Assembly (NCBI GenBank): GCA_037439425.1
Contig: JBBIWA010000034.1
Span: 1 to 48,881, forward strand
DNA from: JBBIWA01 sp037439425
GTDB taxonomy: Bacteria; Acidobacteriota; Blastocatellia; RBC074
DNA length: 48,881 nt
Reading direction: 5' to 3'
Part shown: positions 45,891 through 48,881 of the stretch, piece after piece
How the letters are laid out: the number at the start of each line of letters is the position of its first letter
How positions within the stretch are numbered: position 1 is the stretch's first letter
Notes under the pieces: model-generated
The model's database searches: none
What the model was told of the DNA's origin: nothing
The model's input: only the letters and a program-made list of their open reading frames with translations
Made by a program: the position numbers and the translations under genes

Positions 45891-47042
45891 TCATCGGCTC
45901 TCACGCTGCTCATCTCTGGGCGCGTGGTAGCCCTGGCGGGCGCGGACAATGAGCTGGGGATTTTTGACGCTCACAGTGATCGCCCGGTAAGTGCCATCAC
46001 GCTTGTTGTTGAGTGAGTAATAAGACAGCGTGTATTGATGGCGTAGTTCGTTGGCGATGAAGGCGAAGGCGAGGGCAGTGTTTTCAATGCTCTCGGCGCG
46101 GATATGCTGCGCGCCGGATCGCAAAGCGAGGGCACGCAGGTACTCGGTAGCAATCAAATAAGGGTCGCGGCGCGGCGGTGACTGGGTTTTCTGTTGGGGC
46201 GCGGCTAAGATGGTGAGCGAACTCAGTAACAGTGAATTGCTGGCTCGTGCAGCAATTGCTGGGCTCTTGCCACTGAACTGGCTTTGATCCTGGCGTGAAA
46301 GAGAAGACCCGCCAAGCGGAAGTGTGGGGATGAAGAGCGGCCTCATAATCGGACCACCATCATTGCGCGTTTCATACTGGATCGCGTAGCTGACGATGCC
46401 AGTATTGGAGATCAGTTCCAGCGAGCTTTCGTAAGTTGCCAGCCGGCTCGCCGTATCCACCCCGTCAGTCAGCACGACCATCGCCTTGCGGCCTGCGAGC
46501 GGCAGCAGTTTCTCGGTCACCGTGAGATAGATGGCATCATAGAGACTGGTCAGGTAACCGCTCTCCAGTGAATTGACGGCGCGTTCGAGTTCCTTGCGGT
46601 TATTAGTAAATTGGCCAAGGAAGCGCACTCGCTCGTCAAAGGAGACGATCAGCACCCGGTCGTCGGGCTGGAGTTGTTTGATAAACTCAAGCGCGGCCTT
46701 GCGAATGGCTTTCAGTTTGTTTCTGGTGCTGCGGCTGGTGTCAATCAGCAGGGCAACGTTGAACGGCGCTTCGGTTGAAGAGAAGTCTGCGATCTCTTGC
46801 AGCGCCCCATCTTCGCGCAGGATGAAATCGTTGCGGGACAGTCCGGTCACAAAACGGCCATAAGGATCGGTCACAATCACTGGCACTGTGACCAGGATCG
46901 TGTCGAGTTTGATCACCTCTGGCTGCTGCGGGTCTTGTACGCCGTTCTTTTTCTGACCGGAAACAGAAGGGACCGCGACCAGCAGGAGCGTCACTGCTAG
47001 AGTGATGAGGAGAGTTAGGATTGCCCTGGCTTGCTTTTCCAT
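45891..47042 (-). CDS. Secreted von Willebrand A protein (acidobacterial VWFA-related type)
   Basis: 383 aa. Residues 1-29 are a signal peptide (LTLLITLAVTLLLVAVPSV). An N-terminal beta segment has LVTVPVIVTDPYGRFVTGLSRNDF, typical of the acidobacterial VWFA-related family. The VWA domain has the metal-dependent adhesion site DTSRS (Asp101, Ser103, Ser105) and VLTDGVDTAS near residue 190. It likely binds a protein or other ligand outside the cytoplasm; no enzymatic activity is expected. This family is one of the main reasons for placing the window in Acidobacteriota. The gene is alone and convergent with the transglycosylase gene. Confidence 0.92.
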   Translation of the reverse strand: MEKQARAILTLLITLAVTLLLVAVPSVSGQKKNGVQDPQQPEVIKLDTILVTVPVIVTDPYGRFVTGLSRNDFILREDGALQEIADFSSTEAPFNVALLIDTSRSTRNKLKAIRKAALEFIKQLQPDDRVLIVSFDERVRFLGQFTNNRKELERAVNSLESGYLTSLYDAIYLTVTEKLLPLAGRKAMVVLTDGVDTASRLATYESSLELISNTGIVSYAIQYETRNDGGPIMRPLFIPTLPLGGSSLSRQDQSQFSGKSPAIAARASNSLLLSSLTILAAPQQKTQSPPRRDPYLIATEYLRALALRSGAQHIRAESIENTALAFAFIANELRHQYTLSYYSLNNKRDGTYRAITVSVKNPQLIVRARQGYHAPRDEQRESR

Positions 47043-47405
47043 AAATCTTTGGTCCTCGCTGCGCCCGGGAGATTAGCAGAAAAGCTCATCCACCAGCCTA
47101 CGCCAGCCAGGTGGCCCAGCTTCGGCAACTCCACCGCTTAGCCGTCTGCGCAGATTGAGATTTTATCTCACGGCGGGCCAGAAGCAAAATCAGCATACCT
47201 GATCGAGAGGCACTAGACTTTCTCTGGCACGACAAAAGGGGCACGATACTTCCGCCTTAACATCGCATCGGCTTCCCTGTCATTGACTCGAGTTACTGGA
47301 AAAAATGCCAGATATAACTGAAGGAATGGGAACTAAGCCGCCCAAGCTTGCGCTCAAGCGGCGCGGGCAGCAACACTCTTAGATTCTCACAAGGCGGTCG
47401 CCTTG
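47043..47405. other. Intergenic region before the transposase remnant
   Basis: No gene is visible. A GCCGC/GCGGC hairpin (47337-47341 with 47358-47362) and AAGGC/GCCTT just before 47405 may be part of an insertion-sequence end, but no matching terminal repeat was found at the other side. Confidence 0.45.
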
Positions 47406-48180
47406 ATGAATTTACCACCAGAAGTGATAAGTTGGCTAGCTCAGTGGAAGCCGGTTTTTCACGCTTCATCATTTGAGACCTTTATGATTTTGATGACCGG
47501 GTTTCTCTATGGGCGCACGCCAGGCTCGGTGGTGCAAGATGGGCACGTCGGGCGCCGCCAGCGTACAATTGGCGACGGCTGCACTCGTTCTTGAGCCGAG
47601 CGCGGTGGTCGGCAGGGCGACTGACGCAGGCGTTGGTCAGCCTGGTCCTCACCAGCCTCTACGGCCTCCACCGTCCGGCGCGGCTCTGTTGGGCCGTAGA
47701 TTTGATTGCCCGCGAGAAAGCGTCGGCCCAAAAGATTCCCGGCATTACCAAGACGCGGCGCGCAAGGCGCGAAGAAGTGGACCGCAGCCGTTCGCTGTGG
47801 GGCCATCGCCACCTCGTGGTGGGATTGCTGCATCGGGCGTCGGTCGCGTTGGTGCGCGTTGGTGGTCACTGTCGTGTTGCAGTGGGGACGGCCGCACGGT
47901 GTGTGAGCAGATGAAGCGAGCCCGGCGGCTGGTCACCACCATTACCGGAGTGATTCACGTGTTCGTCCGCAGACCGTAGGCTGGGCTCGACCCGGTTCTT
48001 GTTGGTGATACGGGCGCTGCACAGTCACGCCGTGGTGCGCGTCAAACGCAATTTCGTTGTCTATGACGCGCCACTGCCGGTCAAGAAGAAGCGACGCGGT
48101 CGAGGAGGCGCAGTATGGTCGCGTCATTAGTTTCTACACAAGTCAAGATGTGGTACAAGAGAGCCTATAGTCATAAAAGT
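47406..48180 (+). pseudogene. Degenerate DDE transposase, several frameshifts
   Basis: Fragments in three frames read like pieces of an IS701/DDE-type transposase. The first, from ATG 47406, has LPPEVISWLAQWKPVF and LMTGFLYGRTPGSVV. A second frame continues with FLSRARWSAGRLTQALV, LCWAVDLIAREKASAQKIPG and GHRHLVVGLLHRA. A third gives EQMKRARRLVTTIT and a fourth piece VVRVKRNFVVYDAPLPVKKK. The frames switch around 47515, 47880 and 48000, and stops interrupt the end near 48130. The order of blocks agrees with an intact protein, so this is a decayed gene rather than noise. Which family exactly is uncertain. Confidence 0.65.
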
Positions 48181-48194
48181 TCCTGAACTCGAAC

Positions 48195-48456
48195 CGCGCT
48201 GACAAGCGCGCTACCGCACACTGGTCAAACAACATTTGAGTGCTGCCCAGGGGGTGGCCGCCCTGGGCGCCAGGATAAGGGTGAAGAGCTGAGGCTCAAT
48301 CCCCTGAAGCGGTATTGGGGGATCGTTCAGGTCCTAGCTTCCTGCCTCGCTGAGGAGGGGGCTCACCAAGCCGAGAGGCTAGAGTTGGACCATCCCCCAA
48401 CTGCCTTGGGGAGCTGCGAAAGAGTTTCAGCCTTCTGAATAGGCTGGGCTTGAGCC
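48195..48456 (+). ncRNA. Structured RNA candidate, possibly an orphan HEARO/IscB omega RNA
   Basis: The stretch is not coding but holds a dense set of pairings: CGCGCT/AGCGCG (48195-48210), GCCCAGGG/CCCTGGGC (48245-48268), a long-range TTGGGGGAT/ATCCCCCAA (48315-48323 with 48392-48400) enclosing GGTCC/GGACC, CTAGC/GCTAG, CCTC/GAGG and GGCT/AGCC hairpins, and CAGCC/GGCTG (48428-48446). ATCCCCCAA can alternatively pair with TTGGGG at 48406-48411, so a switch is possible. The GTGCTGCCCAGGG, GGGTGAAG and AAGCCGAGAGGCTAG blocks recall the HEARO RNA of IscB transposons, which carries a guide at its 5' end. That family match is from memory. No iscB gene follows. Confidence 0.5.
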
Positions 48457-48484
48457 TTTGTCATCACCTAAGTTTTTGTATGCC

Positions 48485-48740
48485 GATGCCACGAGAGAAG
48501 TCTTGTGGAACCTCACGCTAGTGGCTACAGGGAACTAGGCAAGCATTGAAGATGCCACGAGACAAGCCTTGTGGTATCTCACGCTGGTGGCTACAGCGAG
48601 CCATCAGAGCATTGAAGATGCCACGAGACAAGCCTTGTGGAGCCTCACGCTACTTGCTACCGGGAACTAGGCGAGCATTGAAGATGCCACGAGAGAAGTC
48701 TTGTGGAGTCCCACGCTGATGACTACGGTAGCCGACAACG
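48485..48740. repeat. Tandem repeat, four copies of 66 bp
   Basis: Units start at 48485, 48551, 48617 and 48683, exactly 66 bp apart, the last incomplete. Each begins GATGCCACGAGA and contains CCACGAG...CTTGTGG, an RNA hairpin using one G-U pair, then CTCACGCT. Since 66 is a multiple of three, one frame gives a 22-residue repeat beginning DATR(E/Q), interrupted by TAG in copies 1 and 3. There are no spacers, so it is not a CRISPR. Confidence 0.93.
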
Positions 48741-48881
48741 TGAATCACCACGAAAGCAAAAAGGATCGGATCGTGCTTTACAACAAGAATGACTTCGGCT
48801 ACTTGTTGCAGACAGCCTTGCTGATCTCGGATCGGGATGGCGCGCCGCTGCACGCTGGAGCTGGAGGCCGCCGCTGTAGCC
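48719..48881 (+). pseudogene. Fragment of an IS4-type transposase at the window edge
   Basis: From ATG 48719 the frame reads TTVADNVNHHESKKDR and NDFGYLLQTALLISDRDGAPLH, resembling the catalytic-core region of IS4-like transposases (GYELLSALLV...GAPLAPV). After GAPL the match continues in another frame as TLELEAA, so a frameshift near 48851 is likely. The N-terminal part is missing: the tandem repeats precede it. It runs off the window. Confidence 0.55.

Noticed and set aside
48485..48740. CRISPR-like array
   Set aside because: The units are contiguous 66-bp tandem repeats with no variable spacers and no cas genes nearby.

Overview
The window looks like a chromosomal segment of an Acidobacteriota bacterium, probably class Blastocatellia. 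This rests on inference, not on a marker gene. The supporting signs are a secreted von Willebrand A protein of the acidobacterial VWFA-related type (45891-47042), a DUF1501 Tat protein, several lineage-style secreted proteins of unknown function, moderately high GC, and many housekeeping genes scattered in short operons. No rRNA, tRNA or CRISPR array was seen.

Layout. 1-8022 (+) is the end of an exopolysaccharide cluster: two tandem asparagine synthetases, a GT2 glycosyltransferase, a NodB-type deacetylase, a FemAB/GNAT-like transferase, a methyltransferase and a GT4 glycosyltransferase, mostly with overlapping starts and stops. 8066-11539 (-) holds topA and hisA. 11540-13542 is about 2 kb without a convincing gene but with a perfect 27-bp inverted repeat. 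13543-14445 (+) is a secreted protein. 14674-19351 (-) holds a DUF1501 protein and the set hisF / alpha-beta hydrolase / hisIE / VOC protein. 19680-23850 (-) has serA, tsaD and a membrane SpoIIE-type phosphatase. 24374-30020 (-) has secreted proteins, a small cysteine protein and a three-subunit molybdenum hydroxylase. 30375-33669 (+) has an efflux adaptor, an ABC ATPase with no permease beside it, and a duplicated secreted protein. 33742-40352 (-) has a sugar isomerase-like gene, serC, a second phosphoglycerate dehydrogenase, DUF1015, aroK and aroA. 40562-41360 (+) is an RsbW/RsbV-like pair. 41439-44639 (-) is an FN3 lipoprotein and hslUV. 44898-45737 (+) is a lytic transglycosylase with a clear promoter, operator-like palindrome and terminator. 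45891-47042 (-) is the VWA protein.

The last 1.5 kb is mobile-element debris: a multiply frameshifted DDE transposase, a strongly structured candidate non-coding RNA at about 48195-48456, a four-copy 66-bp tandem repeat, and a piece of a second transposase running off the edge. The RNA's architecture reminds me of the HEARO family (the omega RNA of IscB transposons), but no iscB gene is present, so it would be an orphan. This is the most interesting part of the window.

Functional links. hisA, hisF and hisIE cover three steps of histidine synthesis although they are split by unrelated genes. serA, serC and the second dehydrogenase serve serine synthesis, and aroK/aroA are consecutive-branch shikimate steps sharing a 4-bp overlap. 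The SpoIIE phosphatase and the RsbW/RsbV pair could belong to one partner-switching circuit. A family of short palindromic elements sharing a GCACGCT/AGCGTGC stem and CCTGGG/CCCAGG ends recurs at three intergenic places.
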